Below are positions 21,035 through 33,744 of a stretch of DNA of 64,000 nucleotides, piece by piece. Position numbers and translations under genes: made by a program. The notes under the pieces were generated by a model. It was not told where the DNA came from and ran no database searches. It saw only the letters and a list, made by a program, of their open reading frames with translations. The DNA is from Mesocentrotus franciscanus (lineage: Eukaryota > Echinodermata > Echinoidea > Camarodonta > Strongylocentrotidae), in contig CP137675.1 in NCBI GenBank assembly GCA_037976565.1, forward strand, positions 20,858,446 to 20,922,445, given 5' to 3'. Position 1 is the stretch's first letter, and every line of letters starts with the position of its first letter.

Positions 21035-21720
21035 AAGGAGTGCCATTTCTAGGGGCGGCGGAGCGTCTTCCAAGGGGCACCAACAGAAAAGGGCACTCTC
21101 TGGACAAACGGGCACCTACAAAGGGAAAACTCTAAGCGAAAATATACAATTTTTAGACATTGGTATATATACCCTACATTGTCATGATTGTGATAACATT
21201 ATCAGGAATGGTTTCAATATTCGTTCCTCTCTTTACATGGTCCAAGATACGGCTTAAGCATCATAGTTGAAGGGGGCACTTATCAGAAGGGAAATTACAC
21301 TTATTAAGTTAAAAGCGAACTTATTAGAGGTGAAAATGGCGCAACTCGCCCCGTAAAATGGGTACTCATCAGAAATGAAAAAGAAGGCACTCACGAGAAG
21401 GGAAAAGGGCACCTATCAAATTTAAAAGGGGAATTATAAGAGGTGCAAGGGGCATTTATGAGAAGGAAAAGGGGCTCTCTTATTAAAAAAATTGGAGGTA
21501 CTCGTCGCAAGGAAAAGGGGCGCTTATTAGAAAGGTAAAGGGGCACGTGTCAAATTGAAAGGGGCACTTATTAGAAGGGGAAAGGGCACTTCTAACAAAA
21601 GAAAAGGGACACTTGTAAAAGCAAAAGGGGGCACTTTTCCTACAGTATGTAAAAAGGGGCACTTTTTGGGTGCTTGAAAAAATGGGGGCATTGTACCCCC
21701 TCCGGGAACACCGGCTCTGC
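21035..21720 (+). repeat. GGGGCAC-minisatellite repeat family, copy 2
   Basis: Head AGGGGCGGCGGAGCGTCTTCC at 21051, then TTTTTAGACATTGGTATATA and an array of GGGGCACTTATCAGAAGG-like units to about 21660. It ends GGGAACACCGGCTCTGCC. The middle segment of copy 1 is missing, so it is internally deleted. Confidence 0.8.
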
Positions 21721-21983
21721 CATGATATAAATATAAGGAAATATTGGACGAGATATGTCAACATACTGGACGAGTCTCCAATATTAATTGCAAATCGAGT
21801 TCAAGATTTCCATTACAGTGGCCGAACTACGCTATCCAATATTATTATTATTCCAAAATAAATATTATACTTCTGAATATTTTATTTTTTTATTTTTTAG
21901 AAATTCCATAGTTCGCATCTGATCTGGGGGAGATATGCAAACTTGCGTTTTGGCTATTTTCAGAAACATGCCTCTACTACTGA

Positions 21984-22335
21984 TTAAAGGGCAATCCAAC
22001 CTTTGTAACAAGTTCATTTATAATGAACGCAGAAAAATAAGAGAAACAGAATGGCGAAGGTTTGAAATAAATGGGACCAATAATAAGAAAGTTATGGATA
22101 TTTGAAATATGAAATCACTACATCTTTGCGAATCTCAAATCGGCAGTTGATCGGCAGTAGTGATGGACAATTAATCCGTTTGTCGTGTACAAAATTATTA
22201 ATAATTTCTTATATCTCCTGAGCGCCTTCTCCCTTGGGACAATACTGGGACAGGGACTGGGACATAATATATTATCACTGATTATGGATATAGTTTACCA
22301 GTCTAACCCCATTCACCTAATGAACTGTCAAATTT
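21984..22335 (+). repeat. AAAGGGCAATCCAACC-family repeat, truncated
   Basis: Starts TTAAAGGGCAATCCAACCTT, then GAATGGCGAAGGTTTGAAAT and CAATAATAAGAAAGTTATGG. The same order occurs at 52293 (+) and, with both ends, at 40136-40758. Confidence 0.75.
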
Positions 22336-22584
22336 GAAAAGTTTGCGATTGTTCACTTGAATGGGTTTGCTCGCATGACTACATTTTCTCGTTTACATCG
22401 TCAGTCACATTACCTTGTCAGTCACTTTTCCCTTCATCACTATCTGATTCCTTATTTATAATAACATCATTTTTTCCACCAGAAGATTCAAGCTTGTGAA
22501 TAGGAGGTGGATTTTAGGTATGCTAAATAGGAGAGATAAACAAAAATGTTGATGTTATAATTATTACAGACCATTTTGAAACGT

Positions 22585-22715
22585 AGATCTTTCCCCCCTG
22601 TAAGACAGAGGCGGCGGGGCGCGGGGGCAGGGGGTTGAGCACAGTGCCCCCCACATTTCCAAGTACCTCAAAAGTGCCCCCTTTTACTTCAGTTAATAAG
22701 TGCCCCCTCCCAGTG
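22585..22715 (-). repeat. GGGGCAC family fragment, inverted
   Basis: Reads as the reverse complement of the 3' end of copy 1: CAGAGGCGGCGG, then AAGTACCTCAAAAGTGCCCC and AATAAGTGCCCCCTCCC. Confidence 0.75.
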
Positions 22716-22719
22716 GCGT

Positions 22720-23675
22720 ACCTGGCATACCTCGTCAGGTTGGGCAAGCGATTTGGACGAGCAAGGGGGAGGGGTGTTGGGGTGTTGAAGGGGGTGAAGG
22801 GGGACTAAGGGTTGTCCCAATAACACAGTAGGGATATTGTCGATATTAATATTTGCGATCGGGCGACTTTATATCTTTGGTCTATTTTGATTTAAAAGAA
22901 AAATTATCATTAAAATAAAAAAGTTAAATGTATTGAATTTTGACAAAATCAATGGTTAACTTATAACTGGTAATGACAATGTTTCTATTAACGTACTTCT
23001 ATTATTCCTCTTTGAAGAAGCTATTGACATATTATGTTCCCAATTCTGCATATTTGGAGATGTAAAAAGTGTATTGACAATATTGACAAAGTGTAAGACA
23101 ATTGACATTGAATTGAATTGTATTGATTTGCATTTGTTTCATTTCCACATGCACAATTAAAACTAATGAATATTCAGAATATGCATCTATTCACTCAATA
23201 GAAATAAATGTAACAGTAAAATGATATATCACTATATATAGGAGAAATCACGCACTGGGAGGGTACATACAGAGGCGGATCCAGCCGGCGGCGAGGGGGG
23301 GGGGGCCGATTCGTAAGAAAATATTAAGCGGCGTTCAGCGCTTGCAAGGACAGGGGGGACTTGCCCCCTGAGAAGCTGAAGAAAAATCGAATTTTCAAAC
23401 TCAATTCGTGCGATTTGGTGTATAGTTTCCTAGTATCTCAGGTATCACTTGTTTGTCAAAACCAGTCAGTACAAGACAGCAGTTGGGATTGGCAGACAGC
23501 AATCACTTGCGTCGGCCTTCAGCTTCAAACACCTTACATCAGGCCCGGGGAACGTTTTTCAAAGTGGGGCTAAAGTATTTACGATCAGGTAGAGCGCAGC
23601 GAGCGAAGCGAGCAGAGTGTAAATTGGCGTGGGGTCCAGGGGGCGGAGCCCCCGGAAATTCAGAGGTTTTAGCAG
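22720..23675. other. Intergenic, no gene; G-rich repeat words
   Basis: Mostly AT-rich. At 23588-23660 a GCGAGCGAAGCGAGCAG word is followed by a near-palindromic GGGGGCGGAGCCCCC. Similar words recur at 18177, 24082 and, inverted, 26280, so they belong to a repeat. Confidence 0.5.
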
Positions 23676-23679
23676 GCCA

Positions 23680-24585
23680 GGGGCGGCGGAGCGTCATTCA
23701 TGGGGGAAGCACCAACAATAAAGGGCGCTTTCCGGGAAAAGGGGCACCTATAAAGGGAAACCTCAAAGCGAAAATATACAACTTTTTAGACATTGGTATT
23801 TCCCTACATTGTGAGTACATTATCAGGGATGATTTCAATGTTTGTTTCTCTCTTTACATGGTCCAAGATACTGTTCAAGCATCATACATGTACTTAGCAG
23901 TTGGTTGTGATGGTTAGAATATTTATTTGCAATCGAACTATCAGAGATTTGTGAGGTCGCAGTACACAAAACTACATTTTATTAAGAGGAAAAAACAACC
24001 CTGATGGGGTTTTAAGCACAATCTAATCATGAAAGACTGAAAAGATCTTTAATAAGAAACATAATTATATCAATTTTAAATACGAGCGAGCGTAGCGAGC
24101 CAGATTTGGGTGTAATTAAATAAGAAGAAAATTGCTCTTAATCGCTTTAAATTAGGAGCACTTTTTATGGGGAAAGGAAAAGGGGGCACATATACAAAGG
24201 GAAAAGGACACTTACTAGAAAAGAAAAAGAGCACATGTCAAAGTAAAAAGGGGAATTACCAGAGGTGAAAATGGGGCACTCCTCACACTTAATAAGGGGC
24301 ACTTATGATAACGGAAAATTGCAATTATCAGAAGAAAAATTAGAAAGGATAAGTTCAAGTTCATTTTATTCAAAACCACACAAAACATGATACAGTATAA
24401 TCTTTTACAACAAAAAAGACTGGTAATAGTACATTAATCAATTTGATTACATCAATGGGCACGTGTCAAAATATAAGGGGCAACTATCAGAGATGAAAAG
24501 GGGCACTTATTTGAGGGGGCACCTCTCAAATATGAATAAGGGCACTCATCGGAGATTTAAAAAAAGGGGGCACTTAATAGAAGAA
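23680..24585 (+). repeat. GGGGCAC-minisatellite repeat family, copy 3
   Basis: Head GGGGCGGCGGAGCGTCATTC, TTTTTAGACATTGGTATT, TTGTGAGGTCGCAGTACA, GGGTTTTAAGCACAATC, then GAGCGAGCGTAGCGAGCC and the GGGGCAC array. About 24340-24470 is interrupted by an unrelated stretch (TTCAAGTTCATTTTATTCAA). It aligns over most of its length with 17760-18690. Confidence 0.8.
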
Positions 24586-24661
24586 AAAAAAACAAATCTC
24601 ACGCACAAATTATGCAAAAGCGGTGAGTAATTGCGTCCCGCAGGACACAACAAAAATTCCC

Positions 24662-24745
24662 AGGCTAGTATATCTGTAAAGCGCTTAGAGACATCGTAGA
24701 TGTATTAAGCACCATACAAAAGCGGAATATTATTATTATTTCCGG
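24662..24745 (+). repeat. (ATT)n-tailed retroposon-like end
   Basis: TGTAAAGCGCTTAGAGACAT, TATTAAGCACCATACAAAA, then ATTATTATTATT. The same tail words occur inverted near 13856 and 46622. Confidence 0.6.
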
Positions 24746-25136
24746 AAGCTGGAGATGAATCGTTTTCGCATCGTACACTGATTATAATTTTAATGATTTG
24801 CACATCTATCCAATCTGTCCATATAGTGTAACAGTAACGACTCATCTGTGACACTAAAACGATGTGCATGAGACTGATTTTGTTCGGTATAATTTGCATA
24901 TAATTATTGAAAAAGAAAATTTTTGACTGACAGTTCGTTTTTTATGCACCTGTACAACTGAATGGAGTGTTTTTACCCAAATTCTGACGAGAAAAGTGTG
25001 TAATTTTCTGAACGAATTAGGCTTTTAAGGACTGATTTTATGAATCCGCAAACTGCCGAACTCGGAAGCTTTGCCGACATGCTTGACGATGCCTCCGTGT
25101 TTTTAATTCTCGCACTTGCTATTTTTTCGCGCTTTA

Positions 25137-25655
25137 AAGGTACTATGTCCCATTTGCAGGCCAAAAAAATGAAAAGGTTAAATTCCAACGGCATTTGAAA
25201 GACATTACTAATTTAGAACTTCCTTAAAAAAAGGGGGGCTTGAAAATGTCTTTAAGTGGGAAAATAACGACTATTAGTTGTCGAATCGACTTAGGAGCTA
25301 TAGAGCCAGTAAGTAATAGTCTGATTTTTCAGACCATTGTACCGAATGGTCGTACGTTTTATGCTGCGCAAAGATTCAATCAGTTTAATTTTGGCCATTA
25401 CAAGAAGTGGGTTATTGATGTAGACAAATGCTCATGTACCCTTTACAGCTCATTTTATGTATGTTATTACCAAAGATGAAAAAGCCAGTCAGTCACTCAA
25501 TAGTGTCTGACAGTGAAGTCTAGCAAGTAAACGGGTTTCCTTGCATAATTTGAATATTAGGACACTGCTAACGTTTAAATTTCACAGATAGGACATACAT
25601 GACATATTCATAATTCCTGCAAAGTTCTACAGAATTTGATGTTGGCTGCAAAAGG
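25137..25655 (+). repeat. Direct repeat copy A (partner 27556-28060)
   Basis: Shares CTATGTCCCATTTGCAGGCC, GTTAAATTCCAACGGCATTT, GGTCGTACGTTTT, AAGAAGTGGGTTATTGATG and AGTTCTACA-AATTT in the same order with 27556-28060. About 500 bp, same orientation. No coding potential identified. Confidence 0.85.
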
Positions 25656-26555
25656 GACATCGTATCTTTAATACGTTGTCAAACATCCACAGTGAAAATT
25701 TGTACATAATCATGGTTTTCGTTGGATCCACTTAACTATATGTGAATTTCATAAGGATTTAAGATAAAACTACAAAGTTGTGACTGATTTTGTAAAACGT
25801 ACTATTTTTGAAAATTTACAAAGAGATCTCGTTGAATAGCTAGAGTGCACAACAAGCATGTACCTGTCCGTACTGCATATCCTGACAAACCTTTCTATTC
25901 TAGTCATTCTAACTCATGATTCCTTGGTGAAATCACCACTAAACATTTTTCATTTGTAAAATGTCATGAAGATAGCTTTAAAATATTTGTAATTACAAGA
26001 AGCAAAATGATGATTTACTTATTGTTCAACGTATTCATTTAAAAATAATTATGACGTGAACGATGTATTGCAGGAAATAACCAAGTACATAGGCGTCAGA
26101 AGCGGGGAGGGGCGGATACCCCTCCAATAATTCAAGTAGAGGGGCAAAATCGATATGTTGGTTTCTCCCTAAAGGGTCCCTCACAAGAAAAAGGGAAATT
26201 GTATGTAATTATTCTCCATTACGATATATGACAAGCTTTGTAGTTCTCTAAAATGCAAACTTTCAGCATTTTTTTCCTCCCGCTCGGTCGCTACGCTCCT
26301 CGAATATCAACATAATTCTTTACACTGAGAAAACCCTGTCTAGAATAGGCAATAGAAGCAAGGGGCAGATTCCTCCGTCTATCCAACGAAATTGCTTTTT
26401 TGTGGAGGGGGCAATATACACATAAAGACAATATATTATGTTTTGCAGTAATTTAGTAAAGCTCTCAGCTTATAAGTGCTCTCAAATGCAGTTTCACCTT
26501 TCCAACCCCTAAATTTTCTCACTTAATTGCTCCCTTACATAATAGAAGCCCCCAA
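25656..26555. other. Intergenic, no recognised element
   Basis: AT-rich, with a short GCTCGGTCGCTACGCTCC word near 26282 that resembles the inverted GAGCGTAGCGAGC repeat word. Nothing else supported. Confidence 0.5.
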
Positions 26556-26640
26556 AGTCTTTGTTTTTATCTTTGCCCCTGTCCTGGTCTTTGTTCTTGT
26601 CTTTGTCTGTGTCCTTGTCCTTATCTTGACTTTCCGTCGT
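26556..26640. repeat. Hexamer-like CTTTGTCCTTGTC tandem tract
   Basis: Repeated (C/T)TTGT(C/T) words such as TCTTTGTTCTTGTCTTTG. Imperfect tandem of about 6 bp. Confidence 0.6.
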
Positions 26641-26885
26641 CCCGTCTGACGTCATCGTGTTTCAATTTTCTACTTATCAGCCTATAAAAATACGCAACTA
26701 CTATGTTTATATAATTATATGGAGTCCTCGACCGCTCGTGGGTGTTGAAGCATAACCCTCTATCCCCACATGCACTGCTCTACTGTGTTTGCCTTGCCTA
26801 TGAATGCTCATACTTCCGAGCAGTGCATGTGTGTATTTTTGTTATTTCTATTTAAAAAAAAAGTGTATTTATTAATCAAATACGT

Positions 26886-27016
26886 ATGGATTCATTTGTT
26901 TCTTTTTTTTCTCCATTTTTCTTTTCTCCATTTTTCTTTTCTCCCCCTTTCTTTTCTTTCTTCTTTTTCTTTCTCTTCTTTCTTTCTTTCTTTCTTTCTT
27001 ATTGTTTTATCTTTTT
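26886..27016. repeat. Pyrimidine-rich tract
   Basis: TTTCTTTTCTCCATTTTTC repeated, ending in (TTTC)n. The open frames here are Phe/Ser artefacts. Confidence 0.85.
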
Positions 27017-27555
27017 TTTAGTAATCCACACAAATACAAGCTCTGACAATTTATTGGAATGTTCTATTCCTGTAAAACTCGACTTAGTTTATGATATGCT
27101 TATACATGTATATGTTGTATCCTAAAGTATTTTGATTACTTGTTGACATCTAAGATTGTATAATTACAAATTAGTTTCATTTTTCTATATTGCAAATATC
27201 ATGTGATATTCATTTTATGTAAGCATTTTCTTCTTCTTCATGTTTTGATTGAGTTATGGAAATGAATTGAAAATTGGATTGAATTGAAAGCAGAGTACAT
27301 GTATGTTAAGACTGTAGGAAAACCTGTCTCGTGGGTTAAAAAAAAGAAGGGGCTTAATTATATTTCCTTCTATCGGTGGGGGGGATTTCATTTTTCACGC
27401 CTCCTTCGCAACACAAAAACTCATGATATCAATCGTTTGTACAGTATAATCAAAGGAAAGATTTCTAGTCCTTTGAAATTCAAGGTTTCAACAATCAAAA
27501 ATACATGTTTTTTCTAACTCGGTCGCTATACTTTCTCTTGCATAATAATTTATTA

Positions 27556-28060
27556 AAGGTGCTATGTCCCATTTGCAGGCCAAACAAAATTAAAAGGTTA
27601 AATTCCAACGGCATTTAAAAGATAATACTAATTTAGAACTTCCCTCAAAACAAAAGGGCTTGAAAATGTCTTTCAACCGTCAGTTGTCGAATCGAATTTA
27701 GCGATCGCGATCGTTTAATTAAATAATCTGACTTTGAGACCCTTGTTCCGAATGGTCGTACGTTTTGTACGCAAAGATTCAATCAGTTTAAATTTGGCCG
27801 TTACAAGAAGTGGGTTATTGATGTAGACAAAATGCTCATGTACCTTTTACAGCTCATTTTATGTATATTATTACCAAAGAAAAAAAAGAAGTCAGTCAGT
27901 CACTCAATAGTGGCTGGCAGTGAAGTCTAGAAAGTAAACGGGTTTCCTTACATAATTTGAATACTAGGACACTGCTAACGTTTAAATTCACATATATAGG
28001 ACATACGTGACATATTCATAATTCCCGCAAAGTTCTACAAAATTTATTTTGGCTGCAAAA
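27556..28060 (+). repeat. Direct repeat copy B (partner 25137-25655)
   Basis: Same word order as copy A with small indels; the stretch after GAAAATGTCTTT is rearranged (CAACCGTCAGTTGTCG). Spacing between copies is about 1.9 kb. Confidence 0.85.
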
Positions 28061-28429
28061 GGGTTACACCTGGACACACTACCTTTAATAGAGGCATTGT
28101 TTTTCGAGACTACACTCTCGATCTTCGCCAAGGCCCGTGAAGTGTGTTAGTATTGGCAAAAGAAAATAACTGAAAGACATAATTCTATACACTTCAAACA
28201 ATCATTTCAAGTCAGGCATCAAATTCAAACATCAAACATTTATTTCATGACTCTTTTTTTTCCTGAAGATCTAATATTGCTTACAATCATGTCAATCAAG
28301 TTTGTCCGTATGTTTTATCTTCATATGACCAATATGATTCTACAAAGAGGTATAGCAAAGGCACTAAATAACCTTACTCTTCGTTTAATGTTATCTGTAA
28401 TGGTGACTGAGTATTCACAAAATAATTAA

Positions 28430-29405
28430 GGCTTTCATTAACGCCATGTGGTAGCCTTACTGAAAGGGCTGTTGATATATTCTTTCGCCAAAAGAACCCG
28501 CTTATGGGCGTTTAGTGGAATTGAGGAAGAATAAAATTTATTATTCTAAGCTAAAAAAAGGTAAGGGGTGACAATGGAATGATGATTTCTTATAAACACT
28601 TACATGAGACTATTTTAGGGGTCTTGCTGTCGGTGTTGTGTACACCAACAATGAGATTGAAAAGGAAAGGGAAAGAAGGATTTATCGAGATTGGAAAGGT
28701 TGTGATCAAAAGTTGAAGAGTGAAAAAAGAAGAATGTAGTCTTTGAAAAGAACTGTTGGTAGTCCTCGTTGGGGTAGTTCTAAATAGATTTTCTGAGCTA
28801 CAGAATTCTTTTGTGAAAAAGAGTATAATGTCTCTCCGCGTTTCGAACAGTGTGGTCTGTTCACCTTCAGAAGATTACTGCTTTTGTAAATTGCATTTAT
28901 CTCAATTCCTAACACCCCTTTTGTTGCAAAAATTGAAGTTAATCTGAGAGCTTGCCATAAAATATTCATTAGCCAGTCGTACTCTTATTGTGCAGCGATG
29001 CTATGCAATGTGCTTTCCTTGTAACTTTTGAAAAATGCTACGTCTAACAACAATGATCTTAATGTTGTAGTTTTTGTTCGGATCTTATGAAATTCACAGA
29101 ATGATGACAAGGTACTTTTACAACATGACTTAGTTATGAATTCACAAATTGAGGCTTTCGGTGACACCATGTGCTTAGCCTTACTGAAAAGGCTGTTGAT
29201 AATATTCTTTCGTCAAAAGAAAAAATATATCAACAACTTTTCCGGTAAGGCTACCGCATGGTGTTACCAAAAGCCTCAATTTGTTAATACTCACTCACCA
29301 TGAAAACCCACAGAGAACATTATTAAAATGAGGACGGTTTTTTAAAATTGTTTTTTAGGAAATTGCTAATTAAAATCTCGTTGCATTTTTGAGACACCCC
29401 GTATG
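28430..29405. mobile_element. Repeat element with internal long hairpin
   Basis: Contains GTAGCCTTACTGAAAGGGC at about 28451, and a hairpin at 29143-29284 whose arms (ACAAATTGAGGCTTT... and ...AAAGCCTCAATTTGT) pair over about 60 bp. It ends TTTTTGAGACACCCCGTATG, as does the 8372 repeat. No transposase seen. Confidence 0.6.
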
Positions 29406-29704
29406 ATCGCTTTAACTTGTCTTCTATGGGGTTATAATGACCACAGCTTGCATAACAAGACTTGAGTTTTTTGTCATTTTATTTCCATAGAATAGCCATT
29501 ATAATATTTGTGCGGCATAACTATTATGGGCGCCCACTTCCCCGAGATTAGGCCGCTGTCATTGTTCACCTTCTTTCGATAATTATTGTAGCTTTATTCT
29601 TTATAACTATTTGAATTTCAAATAAAGAATTATTTCTAGTTCAATCAAATTTGGTCACTCGATTATAATCATCATTACCTTCATCATAGTAATTATAATT
29701 ATTT

Positions 29705-29710
29705 GTATTA

Positions 29711-29768
<58 letters not shown>

Positions 29769-29785
29769 CATTATCATTGTCATTG

Positions 29786-29834
<49 letters not shown>

Positions 29835-29853
29835 CATTATTATTATCATTATT

Positions 29854-29903
<50 letters not shown>

Positions 29904-29905
29904 CA
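29705..29905. repeat. (TTA)n / (ATC) microsatellite
   Basis: About 200 bp of ATT repeats with ATC interruptions. Open frames of Tyr, Leu, Ile or Asn runs here are artefacts. The allelic copy at 34997-35202 has a different length and interruption pattern. Confidence 0.95.
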
Positions 29906-30879
29906 TTTAATACTGTTATCGTTATCATTATTACAAATTTTCTTTACCTTCCTTTTTTATGTGTACGTGTAAAAGAAAATTGCATGCGACTATAATTATG
30001 TAAATCACCTGATTGAATTATTTATGATTATATACTATATACGATGTGTGATTGCATTCTCTATTTCCAAGGTTATGGTAGACATGGGAATAAATGCATT
30101 TGTTACTGTCATTGTCATGGTAACTATATAGCTCGTCAATAGACCGGTTTACTACATAAACATATTCATATTGTATGCATACTTTTCAAACAAAGGTTGT
30201 TATTGACAACCTGAAAGCTTTTCCGAGGTTTGCCCGATATATCAACAAGTAATGTATGCAGACTGGATTCCAAGTACTGTAATCCATTCATTAATACAAA
30301 GTTTAATTGAATAACTCGTCACTAGGTCCCCAGGAAAAAAACATCCATAAATTCGTTAGTTATATGTTAGTAAACCGATCTATTGACTAACAAGAGAAAG
30401 TTCCGCAAGCAAGCGGGAAAAACAATAATGTCTTACACTAGGACTGTCACAGTTATGAAAAAAGCAGTTGTTGGATAGGAGGAAATAATTATGATTTCTG
30501 GTTGACAAACATTCCCCCACAATGGCTTGACAACTCAGAACATAACCAAGATGTGATCTTTGATAGAATAAGCTAAGAAAAACGCAGAAAGTCCCGAAAT
30601 TTGCCTACAACATTATGCTATATATAACTGTATATAAAAGAATTGAATATATTCCTTCTAACCGTAATCCTTTTGAATGACCTCTATAATATAAATTCCG
30701 CGAAATAATAAAATACATATAAGTGATTTTAAAAGCTCAATTTACGCTCGTATTTGGTCATTAAAACTTGTTCATAAAGCAAACGTTCTGCATTTAGTTT
30801 CTATATATTATAAGAAGAAAAGACTTTCTCAACTACTCCAAACTGAGCCCGGCAGAAACCAATTTGGAATCAAACGATC

Positions 30880-31310
30880 GATGCTATCAACCCAAACAAG
30901 TAATAAAACCATAAATCCCTGTACTTTTGATCAAAATGTTTGGTTATCAAGACAATACATTTGTAACCCACTTCTTGTATTGAAATATTACATTTACATT
31001 TGTAAATATCAGAGTAAATCTCCAAATCTTCAAGGCCTAGTAAATGTTATTATGAATACTAAGAAGGAAAACGAATAGTGAGTGGCAAAAAGGAATGGTA
31101 AACTTCATTTTCGTAAATGGAGTATTGACCTGTAATTGTAATAAATTATAGTTTAAACTGCTTTAATTTTAATATGTATCCATGTTTAATATGTGCTGCA
31201 TCGTAATTTGTTCATTTATCTTTTTATAATTTTGTTGTTTTTCTCTCAATCTATCTTGATTCTACTGGTATATGATTATTGTTTTTTAAACAATAAAAAC
31301 GAAATGAAAA
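30880..31310 (+). pseudogene. Possible LINE 3' end relic
   Basis: The frame encodes NVWLSRQYICNPLLVLKYYI, then CKYQSKSPNLQGLVNVIMNT and a stop; in another frame follows KLHFRKWSIDL and a stop. A cysteine-containing YIYICK segment followed by a short K-W tail is how many non-LTR ORF2 proteins end. The region then runs to CAATAAAAACG at 31291. The allelic copy near 36155-36590 is the same. Family is uncertain. Confidence 0.4.
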
Positions 31311-31319
31311 ACCGAAAAA

Positions 31320-33479
31320 AGCGTTGTGATTTGATCACGTGATATTGACCACTCAACTTGCATCATTTTTTAAAAAATAAATAGGGTATCTATGTGCTTG
31401 AATGGGCGTTTTAGACAAGCAGGTTGCTATGTTCACTTATTATTTCCACTATTTCCTAAGCTGGGTTACTAAACCAATATCCTCATTTGTGGACTTAACT
31501 GCGGTAGCATAAACATTGGTTCAAGCAGCCACAGCTCTTCCAGCCAAACCTTGTCAGCGTATTGGAGCCTGTACGTTTCACTTCGCTCACGTGCATTTAA
31601 TTAGATGAATCGGTTTAGCCAATCAGAGACATAGTATGTAGAGTCACCGATTTTTCGCTGTATAGTAGGCGTGTCCTCCTGTGTGTGAATGCGAGTGCAT
31701 AGGCGTAGCGTTGTAGCTTATTCCTGTCCTCGGGAATAATATTTGGCGGTGAGAATTATTATCACCCAGCCGTGGAAAGGTCTTTATAAGATTTCATTTT
31801 ATGATACTCTTTGTTTGCCGTTTTCCGTTGACTGATAGCCGTGCGCCGAATCTAACCCCTCAACGATACCGTGTCTTTGGAATTTGCATTTTACATAACT
31901 ATAGGCCTATATAGGCTAGGTCTACTTCATAATGTTCAGGGCCAATCTCTGACTCTAGTATTAAATTAAAGAAATAATCATATGAGTGAGTCTGATGCAC
32001 AACTGAACTTGAGATGGGAATGAATTAAGAAAAAAAAAACACTTAAATGTGAAGACGTTGCGGAACGCTAGTGTTGGAAGTTTTGCTCAACTAAAATGTT
32101 CAGTCTAATACTTTAAATAGTTAAGTAGACCGATTATCACAACATTATATTATATAGCCTGTTTTAGGGTGGAAAATGAACCCACTCTTTGACAGGTGAA
32201 GAAAGCGACCACCCCTTTCCCATAAAACCCCTACGTTTTAAAGCGCAATGTGAGTTTGTGTTTGTCGTAGCTGTGTTCAATTCAAGAAAGATCTCTCCGC
32301 CAATATTTGATTGACTTGTTTTCATGGCAACCCTCCCGGGTACACACACCATCTCGGCCGGATACATGTACACTGTATCGCCTGTGTTTATTTTTAATAA
32401 ATAAGGGCGAGCTTTTTTCGCTCACGTAAGTGCAATCTTATCGTTCGAACCCCCGTTGCGGCTACCCCCAGGGTAACTTGATAATTTTCCTTGCTTTGTT
32501 GTTGGCTAGCTAATCCCCACGGAATATTGTGCAGCTTCGTCTGTCGCGGTGTGCAGTGTGTGGCTGGATTGCCAGCTTATATCAGCGTGAAATGCAATCG
32601 GTTTCTGTGCCCGCATTCCGCGGATAAGTGGTAGGTGAGGCTTTCAGCAATTTGTCAGCTGAACTTTAGTCAGGCGTGATCACAGTGTCACCCACAGGGC
32701 GTGTCTTGTGGACATACGCGTGACTGATTGGTTATTGAATCTACTATGCGAACATATATTAGTGGCACGTGAATATCTCGGCTCTTACTGGTCACGTTCA
32801 ATCGCCGTCGGTGATACAGCCAATCAATTACTTTCCTTTTATGGAATATATCACTTGTTTCTTTGTCGTCGCGTCCCGCGTGGAAACTTGCCTATTATGT
32901 GGTATCTAAATGCCGCACATGATATAGTTTATTCTAAGCCAGATTTATAATTTTGGATATGGAAAAACTTTAAGTGGTTGACATGTGATGCAGTTTTGCA
33001 AAATATATTTTTGGGGGCTTAATTTTCGAACTAAACATGGATTACACCTACACTTTTGAGGGATAACACCGGTATCCATTTCCCCCCAACAACTGAATAT
33101 ATGATCCTCGTTGAACTGCAACTACAAGTATACACCAGTGTTGAATTGACTTGGACGAATATATACGCAGACACTATATACGCGGGCAAATTACTTCCCA
33201 CCACACAAACAGTGTATTGAGTATTAAAGCCTGTCATGCCCGCCCATTGGATATACACGAAGTGTGTGTAAGTGTGTTGTGTGTGTGCACGGGATATGTG
33301 TTTTACACACACTGCATGCATATGCTTCGCTGTTTGGAATAGCTAAGTTTACACATGAATTGTACAGTATTCATGGCTGGGACACCAAGGCGTTTCTTGA
33401 GGATTTAGAGTATTGGAATATAACATCGTGGATTTTAGATTTATTCTGGATTCTTGAAAGTCTGTTACCATTTGCCGCT
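31320..33479 (+). promoter_or_regulatory. Probable Groucho promoter and 5' UTR region (left copy)
   Basis: Upstream of the Groucho start codon, with visibly more CpG than the intergenic DNA. Contains GCCAATCAG at 31618, CCAATCAAT at 32820, CACGTG at 31336 and 32766, and TATATACGC near 33165. No start site can be fixed from sequence alone. Two short upstream ORFs precede the start (33322-33342 and 33355-33408). The right copy spans about 36600-38754. Confidence 0.35.
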
Positions 33480-33503
33480 ATGTATCCGCAAACCAGGCAT
33501 GCA
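33480..33503 (+). CDS. gro: Groucho/TLE first coding exon, left copy (probable allelic duplicate)
   Basis: ATG followed by MYPQTRHA, then a GTAAGTG donor, phase 0. MYPQ-R-H is the conserved N terminus of Groucho/TLE proteins and joins directly to [11 protein letters not shown] in the next exon. The same exon occurs at 38755-38778; because of the contig overlap only one is probably real. Confidence 0.85.
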
Positions 33504-33744
33504 GTAAGTGAAATATTTCATTGTTTTGATGTGCTAATAAGTTGCTTGAACGAGTGTTAATGTTGTTTATGAGAGTGCTGTGTAGATGGTGTGTGCGGTG
33601 CGCATAGACCTAACCATATCAGCGATGTGAGGTGCCCAGGCGCTTCGCGTTTCGTTTGCTATGGTCCCATCCATAAGCATTGACTGATATTGTTACTAGT
33701 CATCTAGCTGTTACTATTTTCATTTGTGATGAATATTCTTTGTA

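Noticed and set aside
29641..29972. Poly-Asn, poly-Tyr, poly-Leu and poly-Ile frames
   Set aside because: They are translations of an (ATT)n microsatellite, with no codon structure.
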